Source: an uncultured Bacteroidota bacterium
Lineage (GTDB): Bacteria; Bacteroidota; Bacteroidia; Flavobacteriales; Flavobacteriaceae
NCBI GenBank assembly: GCA_903920835.1
Contig: CAIXNQ010000225.1
Span: 1-6,778, forward strand
Direction of reading: 5' to 3'
Length of the DNA stretch: 6,778 nt
This document shows positions 1 to 5,087 of the stretch, piece after piece. Under the pieces are notes generated by a model. That model ran no database searches. It was not told where the DNA came from and worked only from the letters and a program-made list of their open reading frames with translations. Position 1 is the stretch's first letter; each line of letters opens with the position of its first letter. The position numbers and the translations under genes are program-made.

Positions 1-201
1 AGATAATTGAAAAATGAAGCAATATTAATAGTTATCTCAAGAACATACAAATCTATCCAATTGTATTTTCGTCTTAGTGACTTTGCGTATTTGCGAGAAA
101 ATAATTTGAATGTAATGAAACCAAAAGAAGCTGGATACTTAATTTCTATTATCAACAAAATTGTATTGAAGCTATTTTTAAGTAAAACCAAGTTTTCAAA
201 A
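1..201. other. Non-coding 5' stretch, no gene recognised
   Basis: I see no convincing gene here. A 92-codon open frame starting at a TTG (7-285) runs through the aroB promoter and into aroB, and its translation looks like translated intergenic DNA. Bases 4-6 are TAA, which could be the stop of a gene lying to the left, but nothing else supports that. Around 73-95 there is a phrase with two TTTGCG copies eight bases apart (82-87 and 90-95) preceded by CTTAGTGAC. It resembles, from memory, the CTTAGCG/CTTTGCG-type decayed repeats scattered in Flavobacterium intergenic DNA, but that resemblance is unverified. Confidence 0.5.
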
Positions 202-232
202 TTTGGAAAACAGCTAAATTCAGTTACTTTTG
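202..232 (+). promoter_or_regulatory. Bacteroidota-type promoter of aroB
   Basis: TTTG at 202-205 is followed by exactly 19 bases and then TACTTTTG at 225-232, a perfect match to the Bacteroidota housekeeping consensus (TTTG-N19-TAnnTTTG). Transcription would begin about 238-240, leaving a short A-rich leader of about 25 bases before the aroB ATG at 263, without a Shine-Dalgarno site, as is usual in this phylum. The start site itself is inferred. Confidence 0.8.
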
Positions 233-262
233 TTGTCCTTTCAAAATATTATATAAAAAAAA

Positions 263-1333
263 ATGCACGCTATCACTGCCAATAACTATTCGATATTTTT
301 TAATCATTCGGGCTACGAAGCTCTGAATGATTTGATAGCTCAAAAAAAATATTCTTCAATTTTTATCATTGTCGATTCCAATACTAACGAGCATTGTGTG
401 CCGCAATTTTTGGGCTACCTCGACACCGATATAAGAATCGAAATCATAGAATTTGAAGCTGGCGAAGCTCAAAAAAAAATAGATACCTGCATTGAAATCT
501 GGAATGTTTTGACCGAACTTGGTGCCGACAGAAAAAGCCTTATCATTAATGTTGGCGGAGGAGTAGTGACTGATTTGGGAGGATTTGTTGCTGTAACATT
601 CAAGCGAGGGCTCGATTTTGTATCAGTCCCTACTACCCTACTCGGAATGGTCGATGCGTCTATTGGTGGCAAAACGGGCATCGATCTTGGTGCCATAAAA
701 AATCAAATTGGGTTAATTGCCACACCACAGTTGGTTCTGATTGACACCAACTATCTCGACACACTACCACAACTCGAAATGCGGTCTGGGCTTGCTGAGA
801 TTTTAAAGCACGGACTCATTGCCGACCTCCAATATTGGCAGCAATTTTTAGACCTGAGCCAACTCGATTTAGAGTATCTCGACCAAATTATTTTTGAATC
901 GATAATCATTAAAAACAATATCGTTAAGCAAGACCCAACCGAGAAAGGAATCCGAAAATCTTTAAACTTTGGGCACACCTTAGGTCACGCCATCGAAAGC
1001 TATTTTCTTGAAAACGAATCAAAAACTACATTGCTTCACGGCGAAGCAATTGCCGTTGGAATGGTGCTCGAGAGTTATCTTTCGCTAGCAATGAAGCTAA
1101 TTTCAATAGCGGAATATTTAGAAATTAAAACTATCCTAAAAGACCTTTTTGGAACAATTGATTTTAATGAAAATGATATCGAATCGATTATAGAACAGAT
1201 GGTTCACGACAAAAAAAACGAATCCGGAATGGTGCAATTTGTTTTGCTAAACGGCATCGGAAATGTGTTGACCAATCAAACCATTTCAAATGAAATGATA
1301 AAAGCAGCGTTTATCGATTATTCTATTGATTAA
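263..1333 (+). CDS. aroB: 3-dehydroquinate synthase
   Basis: Cytosolic enzyme of the shikimate pathway that converts DAHP to 3-dehydroquinate using NAD+ and a divalent metal (Zn or Co); second step toward aromatic amino acids. The 356 residues match the usual AroB length. Visible motifs in order are GGGVVTDLGGF (98-108, nucleotide binding), VPTTLLGMVDASIGGKTGID (122-141), KNQIG (146-150), GLAEILKHG (176-184), DPTEKGIRKSLNFGHTLGHA (224-243) and LHGEAIAVGM (258-267). By family analogy the metal ligands are E179, H238 and H259, with H242 near the active site; DKK lies at 316-318. All key residues are present, so the enzyme should be active. The ATG at 263 is chosen because it sits about 25 bases after the predicted transcription start and gives the typical N-terminus. 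I see no strong GC-rich terminator after the stop. Its codons (many CTC, GAC, ACC) look slightly richer in C than those of speA. Confidence 0.96.
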   Translation: MHAITANNYSIFFNHSGYEALNDLIAQKKYSSIFIIVDSNTNEHCVPQFLGYLDTDIRIEIIEFEAGEAQKKIDTCIEIWNVLTELGADRKSLIINVGGGVVTDLGGFVAVTFKRGLDFVSVPTTLLGMVDASIGGKTGIDLGAIKNQIGLIATPQLVLIDTNYLDTLPQLEMRSGLAEILKHGLIADLQYWQQFLDLSQLDLEYLDQIIFESIIIKNNIVKQDPTEKGIRKSLNFGHTLGHAIESYFLENESKTTLLHGEAIAVGMVLESYLSLAMKLISIAEYLEIKTILKDLFGTIDFNENDIESIIEQMVHDKKNESGMVQFVLLNGIGNVLTNQTISNEMIKAAFIDYSID

Positions 1334-1383
1334 TTTTTTACCAAAAAGATGAAAAAGATTTTAATATCGTTATAATATTTTTT

Positions 1384-1391
1384 TACATTTG
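1384..1391 (+). promoter_or_regulatory. Candidate -7 box before the speA leader
   Basis: TACATTTG is a perfect TAnnTTTG -7 element and is followed by GC, as often seen in this phylum. The -33 element is poor: about 19-20 bases upstream there is only TTTTAA (1359-1364) rather than TTTG. Transcription would start near 1396-1398, the first base of the foldable segment described next. If the RNA reads on into speA, its leader would be about 235 bases. Confidence 0.55.
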
Positions 1392-1396
1392 CTCGA

Positions 1397-1523
1397 TGAG
1401 AAAAAACAACCACGTTAAGCAACTTTACTATTCGGTGCTCCCAAATTACCAATCTTTTTTAAGATTAGTTGCTTCGTATTTTTCTCAAATCGATTTGAAA
1501 TGCAGTCCGCTTTTCACTTTTTT
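1397..1523 (+). ncRNA. Candidate structured RNA or leader upstream of speA
   Basis: Reading by eye, this segment folds into a long closed arm. TGAGAAAAA (1397-1405) pairs perfectly with TTTTTCTCA (1479-1487). Inside it ACG (1412-1414) pairs with CGT (1475-1477), and after a two-base bulge AAGCAAC (1417-1423) pairs with GTTGCTT (1468-1474). The interior holds a loop of about 27 bases and a small hairpin, AATCTT-TTTT-AAGATT (1451-1466). The outer stem starts where the TACATTTG box predicts transcription to begin, and a terminator-like hairpin follows at 1496-1523. This could be a free small RNA of about 127 bases (a 6S-like RNA is one possibility, not shown) or a cis-acting attenuator controlling speA, for instance by polyamines. 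The ligand and function are unknown. A 59-codon frame (1396-1575) overlaps it but looks non-coding. Confidence 0.4.
1496..1523 (+). terminator. Possible intrinsic terminator or attenuator before speA
   Basis: TGAAA (1496-1500) and GC (1502-1503) pair with GC (1509-1510) and TTTCA (1512-1516), with one T-T mismatch (1501/1511) and a five-base loop. One C then separates it from six Ts (1518-1523). The stem is short and has only three GC pairs, so termination would be weak or partial. It lies 109 bases upstream of the speA start, where it could end a small RNA or act as an attenuator. Confidence 0.35.
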
Positions 1524-1570
1524 AAATTCCTATCAAGAAAAACTACTCATCATTTATGCCAACATTAGAG

Positions 1571-1602
1571 TTTGAAAAGAAAAGAAAATCAGAATTTCTT
1601 TA
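1571..1602 (+). promoter_or_regulatory. Weak alternative speA promoter
   Basis: TTTG (1571-1574), 20 bases, then TTTCTTTA (1595-1602) has the right geometry but two mismatches to TAnnTTTG. It would give speA a leader of about 25 bases. It is listed because, if the upstream RNA terminates at about 1523, speA would need a promoter of its own. The rest of 1524-1632 is AT-rich with nothing else recognisable. Confidence 0.2.
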
Positions 1603-1632
1603 TTTCGTTAATCCAAACACTTTACAACTCTA

Positions 1633-3036
1633 ATGAATACAAAATATTTCGATTTAATAAATCAAACTTATTATTTCCCTCAAGAAGAATTTAATTTAAA
1701 CAAAGACAATACTCTTCAATTTCACAACATCGACTTGATGAAATTGGTAGAACAATACGGAACACCGTTAAAGTTTACTTACCTTCCACAGATTTCTAAC
1801 AACATCAAAAAAGCCAAAAACTGGTTTAGAAATGCTATGGAAAAAAACAAATATGAAGGAAAATACTATTATTGCTATTGCACCAAAAGTTCGCATTTTG
1901 AATATATAATGAACGAAGCTTTCAAAAACAATATTCATATAGAAACCTCATCGGCATTTGATATTAATATTGTCGAAAAACTTCTTGAGAATGGCAAAAT
2001 CAATAAAAGTACCTATATTTTATGCAACGGATTTAAACGCGACCAATATATCACCAACATTGCTCGGTTGATAAATTCGGGTCACAAAAACGCCATTCCG
2101 ATTATTGATAATTACGAAGAACTAGATTTACTACAAGCCGAAATCAAAGGGAAATTCAAAATCGGAATCAGAATTGCCGCCGAAGAAGAACCAAAATTTG
2201 AGTTCTACACCTCTCGTCTTGGCATTGGTTATAAAAACATCGTTCAGTTCTATAAAAAACAGATTCAGGAAAATGAAAATTTAGAGCTAAAAATGCTTCA
2301 TTTTTTTATTAATACTGGAATCAATGACACTGCTTATTATTGGAACGAATTAGTAAAATGTATTAAAGTTTATATTGCTTTAAAAAAAGAATGCCCATCG
2401 CTTGACGGATTAAATATTGGCGGCGGATTTCCGATTAAAAATTCGCTAGCATTTGAATATGATTATCAATACATGATTGACGAAATTATCAATCAAATCA
2501 AAATAGCTTGCGAAGAAGCCGAAGTTGATGTGCCTAATATTTTTACAGAATTTGGTTCGTTTACAGTTGGCGAAAGTGGCGGTGCTATATATCAAGTGCT
2601 TTATCAAAAACAACAAAATGACAGAGAAGCTTGGAACATGATTGACTCATCTTTCATCACTACATTGCCCGATACTTGGGCAATAAATAAAAGGTTTATT
2701 CTGTTGGCAATTAACCGTTGGAATGATACCTATGAAAGAGTCCTTTTGGGTGGTATGACCTGTGACAGCGATGATTATTACAATTCAGAGCAAAACATGA
2801 ATGCAATTTATTTGCCCAAATACAATAAAGAAAAACCGCTATATATTGGATTTTTCAACACAGGAGCCTATCAAGAAACCATTGGCGGCTATGGCGGATT
2901 GCACCATTGTTTGATTCCGGAGCCAAAACATATTCTTATAGACCGAGATGAAAACGGAATTTTGGCAACTGAAGTTTTTTCAGAACAACAAACTGCAGAA
3001 CAAGTGCTGGATATTTTAGGCTATTCGAGAAAATAA
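1633..3036 (+). CDS. speA: Arginine decarboxylase, short PLP fold-III form
   Basis: Predicted cytosolic PLP enzyme of the ornithine/arginine/diaminopimelate decarboxylase fold III, making agmatine from L-arginine as the first step of polyamine synthesis. The PLP lysine is K85 (in CYCTKSSH). H223 (LHFFINTG), the glycine loop NIGGGFP (261-267) and E306 (FTEFGSF) fit the cofactor site. The second half carries signatures typical of biosynthetic SpeA rather than ornithine decarboxylase: LPDTWAI (345-351), TCDSDD (376-381, with C377 as the partner-subunit active-site cysteine) and GAYQETIGG (411-419). At 467 residues it is much shorter than the roughly 650-residue E. coli SpeA, which fits the compact flavobacterial form. 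The ATG at 1633 gives a start followed by a normal-looking N-terminus; there is no Shine-Dalgarno site. The neighbouring deoxyhypusine-synthase-like gene supports a polyamine role. Substrate preference for arginine over ornithine is inferred from motifs and context. Confidence 0.85.
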   Translation: MNTKYFDLINQTYYFPQEEFNLNKDNTLQFHNIDLMKLVEQYGTPLKFTYLPQISNNIKKAKNWFRNAMEKNKYEGKYYYCYCTKSSHFEYIMNEAFKNNIHIETSSAFDINIVEKLLENGKINKSTYILCNGFKRDQYITNIARLINSGHKNAIPIIDNYEELDLLQAEIKGKFKIGIRIAAEEEPKFEFYTSRLGIGYKNIVQFYKKQIQENENLELKMLHFFINTGINDTAYYWNELVKCIKVYIALKKECPSLDGLNIGGGFPIKNSLAFEYDYQYMIDEIINQIKIACEEAEVDVPNIFTEFGSFTVGESGGAIYQVLYQKQQNDREAWNMIDSSFITTLPDTWAINKRFILLAINRWNDTYERVLLGGMTCDSDDYYNSEQNMNAIYLPKYNKEKPLYIGFFNTGAYQETIGGYGGLHHCLIPEPKHILIDRDENGILATEVFSEQQTAEQVLDILGYSRK

Positions 3037-3082
3037 TTGAAACTTAAAAACGAAAGAAATTATTTATAAAAATTAAACAAGA

Positions 3083-3118
3083 TACTTTTGACTTTTTATA
3101 AAAAATAGTTTTTCTTTG
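3083..3118 (+). promoter_or_regulatory. Probable promoter(s) of the DHS-like gene
   Basis: Two overlapping candidates lie in the 117-base gap after speA. TTTG (3087-3090) plus 20 bases plus TTTCTTTG (3111-3118) matches the consensus at seven of eight -7 positions and would give a leader of about 30 bases. TACTTTTG (3083-3090) is a perfect -7 box but lacks a clear -33 TTTG. The TTTG of the perfect box is the -33 element of the other, so the two could not be occupied together. Together they suggest this gene can be expressed separately from speA. Confidence 0.5.
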
Positions 3119-3153
3119 AACGCAATAAAAAAACAAAAACAACAATAAATAAT

Positions 3154-4128
3154 ATGAGTAAAGGACCAATAAGTCAGTTTATTGAAAAAAACTATCTTCA
3201 CTTTAATGCAGCAGCTTTAGTCGATGCCGCTAAAGGATATGAACAACATTTGCTCGAAAATGGAAAAATGATGATTACGTTGGCGGGCGCAATGAGCACT
3301 GCAGAATTAGGAAAATCATTAGCAGAAATGATTCGTCAAGATAAAGTGCATATCATTTCGTGTACTGGTGCTAACTTAGAAGAAGATATTATGAATTTGG
3401 TGGCTCATAATTCTTATAAACGAGTGCCAAATTATAGAGATTTAAGCCCTCAAGACGAATGGGATTTGCTAGAGAATCATTACAACCGAGTAACAGATAC
3501 TTGCATCCCAGAAGAAGAAGCTTTCAGACGATTGCAGTCGCATTTATTTCATATTTGGAACAAAGCTGACAAAGCAAATGAACGATTTTTCCCACATGAA
3601 TTTATGTACCAAATGCTAAATTCGGGAGTGCTTAAACAATATTATGAAATCAATCCAAAGGATTCTTGGATGATTGCAGCAGCAGAAAAAAACTTGCCTA
3701 TTGTTGTTCCAGGTTGGGAAGACAGCACCATGGGGAATATATTTGCTTCCTATTGCATTAAAGGAGATTTTAAACCCACAACGATGAAAAGTGGTATTGA
3801 ATATATGATGTGGCTTGCCGATTGGTATCCGAAAAATTCATCAGGCAAAGGCGTTGGATTTTTTCAAGTTGGTGGCGGGATTGCAGGAGATTTTCCTATT
3901 TGTGTTGTTCCAATGCTTTATCAAGATATGGAAATGCACGACATTCCATTTTGGAGTTATTTCTGTCAAATTTCTGATTCTACAACAAGCTATGGTTCCT
4001 ATTCTGGTGCTGTGCCTAACGAAAAAATTACTTGGGGAAAACTTGATGTCAACACCCCAAAATATATCATAGAATCAGACGCAACTATAGTTGCACCCTT
4101 AATTTTCGCTTATTTACTAGATTTATAA
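3154..4128 (+). CDS. Deoxyhypusine-synthase-like protein, probable homospermidine synthase
   Basis: Full-length (324 aa) member of the deoxyhypusine synthase family. Family enzymes bind NAD, take an aminobutyl group from a polyamine onto an active-site lysine and pass it to an acceptor amine. Family landmarks are LAGAMSTAELG (43-53), TGANLEEDIM (71-80), VPGWEDST (185-192), GFFQVGGGIAGDF (235-247) and SGAVPNEKITWGK (284-296). K296 in TWGK aligns with the catalytic lysine in the SWGK of eukaryotic deoxyhypusine synthase. Bacteria lack eIF5A, the eukaryotic substrate, so hypusine formation is very unlikely. Homospermidine is known as the main polyamine of many Flavobacteriaceae, and bacterial homologues can make it from putrescine, which suits the place behind speA. 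The exact acceptor is inference. The next gene starts 8 bases after the stop, so the two are surely co-transcribed. The N-terminus MSKGPIS is typical of the family and supports the ATG at 3154. Confidence 0.85.
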   Translation: MSKGPISQFIEKNYLHFNAAALVDAAKGYEQHLLENGKMMITLAGAMSTAELGKSLAEMIRQDKVHIISCTGANLEEDIMNLVAHNSYKRVPNYRDLSPQDEWDLLENHYNRVTDTCIPEEEAFRRLQSHLFHIWNKADKANERFFPHEFMYQMLNSGVLKQYYEINPKDSWMIAAAEKNLPIVVPGWEDSTMGNIFASYCIKGDFKPTTMKSGIEYMMWLADWYPKNSSGKGVGFFQVGGGIAGDFPICVVPMLYQDMEMHDIPFWSYFCQISDSTTSYGSYSGAVPNEKITWGKLDVNTPKYIIESDATIVAPLIFAYLLDL

Positions 4129-4136
4129 TAAGTTTT

Positions 4137-4538
4137 ATGAGAAGAATTATTGTTGATTACGCTAAACTGACTAATGAAATTTTGACACTATTAGTCGATA
4201 AATTTCCTGACGGATATGATGAATCAAATATTATCCGATTCCGAAATGCACAAAATGAACTTATTGAAGCAGTAGAAGTTAGAACCGAAGACACGATTTA
4301 TTTGGTCAAAGTGAGTAGGAAATTAGCCGACCGAATAGAAAATTATGATGAAGATGATGAAATTGACACGGAAGTTGTTGCAATTGACGGTATCAAAGGA
4401 ATAGCAATTGAAGATGATGAAGAGGAAGAAGATGAAGAAATTGACCTATTAAAAGACAAGGGTGGCGATGAAAATGAAGATTCAACAGATTCAGAAAATC
4501 CAAAGGATGAATTTGACGAAGATGAAGATGATGAATAA
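4137..4538 (+). CDS. Small protein with a strongly acidic tail, function unknown
   Basis: 133 residues in two parts. Residues 1-70 look like a small folded domain (MRRIIVDYAKLTNEIL..., then VRTEDTIYLVKVSRKLADRI at 48-67) with mixed charge and strand/helix character. Residues 71-133 are low-complexity and very acidic, in three blocks (71-79, 92-101, 111-133) separated by a short hydrophobic stretch (AIDGIKGIAI, 82-91). There is no signal peptide or membrane segment, so it is probably cytosolic. I recognise it as resembling conserved flavobacterial hypothetical proteins, sometimes labelled DNA primase in databases; nothing in the sequence supports a primase activity. It begins 8 bases after the deoxyhypusine-synthase-like gene, implying translational coupling, and is the last gene before the terminator. 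Roles as a polycation-binding or regulatory partner are speculation. The tail is built from GAT/GAA codons, so repeat slippage could alter its length between strains. Confidence 0.8.
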   Translation: MRRIIVDYAKLTNEILTLLVDKFPDGYDESNIIRFRNAQNELIEAVEVRTEDTIYLVKVSRKLADRIENYDEDDEIDTEVVAIDGIKGIAIEDDEEEEDEEIDLLKDKGGDENEDSTDSENPKDEFDEDEDDE

Positions 4539-4552
4539 ATGATTTTATACTT

Positions 4553-4582
4553 AAAAAGCCAATAATTATATTGGCTTTTTTT
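4553..4582. terminator. Bidirectional intrinsic terminator between convergent operons
   Basis: AAAAAGCCAATA (4553-4564) and TATTGGCTTTTT (4569-4580) form a perfect 12-bp stem around the four-base loop ATTA. On the + strand it is followed by more Ts (to 4582). On the - strand the five As at 4553-4557 give the T tract. It sits 14 bases after the acidic-tail gene stop and about 70 bases beyond the end of the opposing lipoprotein gene, so it can stop transcription from both sides. The rest of 4583-4649 is plain AT-rich spacer. Confidence 0.9.
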
Positions 4583-4649
4583 GTTTTTCAACTGTCTAAT
4601 TTATTATCTATTACCATTTTAATTAGAAAATTAATTTATTATAGAATAA

Positions 4650-5072
4650 TTATTTAAAAATAATTTCTTTTTTTGAATTAATTTTCAACAAACAAAACGG
4701 ATAATAATAAACATCTTGAATGGCTTTGCTTTGTTTTGGACAATTTTTTTTAACCGTTAAATAAAGTGTATCTTTAGTTTCAACTGCTTTTTTTACGGCA
4801 AATGAACAGCCGTTCATGGTCATTTCGCCAGCGTTTAGAATAACAAAATTCGATTCTTTAATGTCTTTCTCTTTTACTTTATTTTTTAAGTTGGGGTCGT
4901 TTAAAAGCATTTTAATCTCTTTGGCTTCAGATAAAATTTCATAAAACTGAATAGGAGCTCCACCTGTGGGTTGCTCTGAAATAATTTCATAAAGTGGTTT
5001 TGAAGTAACAGATTTAGTTCCACTGCATGAAATAAAAAATGTAATTAAAGTGAAAATTACTAATTTTTTCAT
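4650..5072 (-). CDS. Small putative lipoprotein, possible PrcB-like domain
   Basis: 140 residues starting with a lipoprotein signal: positive MKK, a hydrophobic stretch (4-14) and FISC with lipid-anchor cysteine C16. The residues after C16 (SGTKS) lack the acidic run of the Bacteroidota surface-export signal, so a periplasm-facing anchor is likelier. The mature part repeats a YEI(I/L)SE phrase (28-33 and 44-49). Residues about 75-131 (FVILNAGEMTMNGCSF, then DTLYLTVKKNCP and YYYPFCLLKI) resemble in layout the PrcB C-terminal domain (glycine turn, two strands, proline, then Pxxxxxi strand). That domain is known from a spirochaete protease complex subunit. The match is by eye and could be wrong, and the usual TGGY turn is replaced here by NGCS. 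The gene starts 15 bases after the bshA stop and is most likely the second gene of that operon. No function in bacillithiol synthesis is implied. Confidence 0.75.
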   Translation of the reverse strand: MKKLVIFTLITFFISCSGTKSVTSKPLYEIISEQPTGGAPIQFYEILSEAKEIKMLLNDPNLKNKVKEKDIKESNFVILNAGEMTMNGCSFAVKKAVETKDTLYLTVKKNCPKQSKAIQDVYYYPFCLLKINSKKEIIFK

Positions 5073-5087
5073 CTGATAAAATTAAAA

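Noticed and set aside
7..285. 92-codon open frame at the left end, TTG start
   Set aside because: It spans the consensus aroB promoter and overlaps the aroB start, has a rare start codon, and its translation shows no domain-like pattern.
469..978. Two 75-codon minus-strand frames (469-696 and 751-978) inside aroB
   Set aside because: Antisense shadows of a well-supported aroB gene, with no family resemblance.
1334..1365. Possible terminator after aroB (T-run then A-run)
   Set aside because: The arms are TTTTTT/AAAAA with a three-base loop and no GC pairs, so they do not support an intrinsic terminator.
1396..1575. 59-residue open frame (MRKNNHVKQLYYSV...) between aroB and speA
   Set aside because: Its ATG lies at the predicted transcription start with no leader, it runs across the stem pairings and the terminator-like hairpin, and I recognise no family. 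A leaderless small protein cannot be fully excluded.
3815..4072. 85-codon + strand frame inside the DHS-like gene
   Set aside because: Out-of-frame shadow within the conserved C-terminal half of the DHS-like protein, including its catalytic lysine region.
4343..4591. Serine-rich minus-strand frame
   Set aside because: The poly-Ser is simply the antisense reading of GAT/GAA codons of the acidic tail, and the frame starts within the terminator.
4648..4665. AATTATTT/AAATAATT inverted repeat at the end of the lipoprotein gene
   Set aside because: The arms are only A and T with a two-base loop. The clear terminator at 4553-4582 explains transcription end better.
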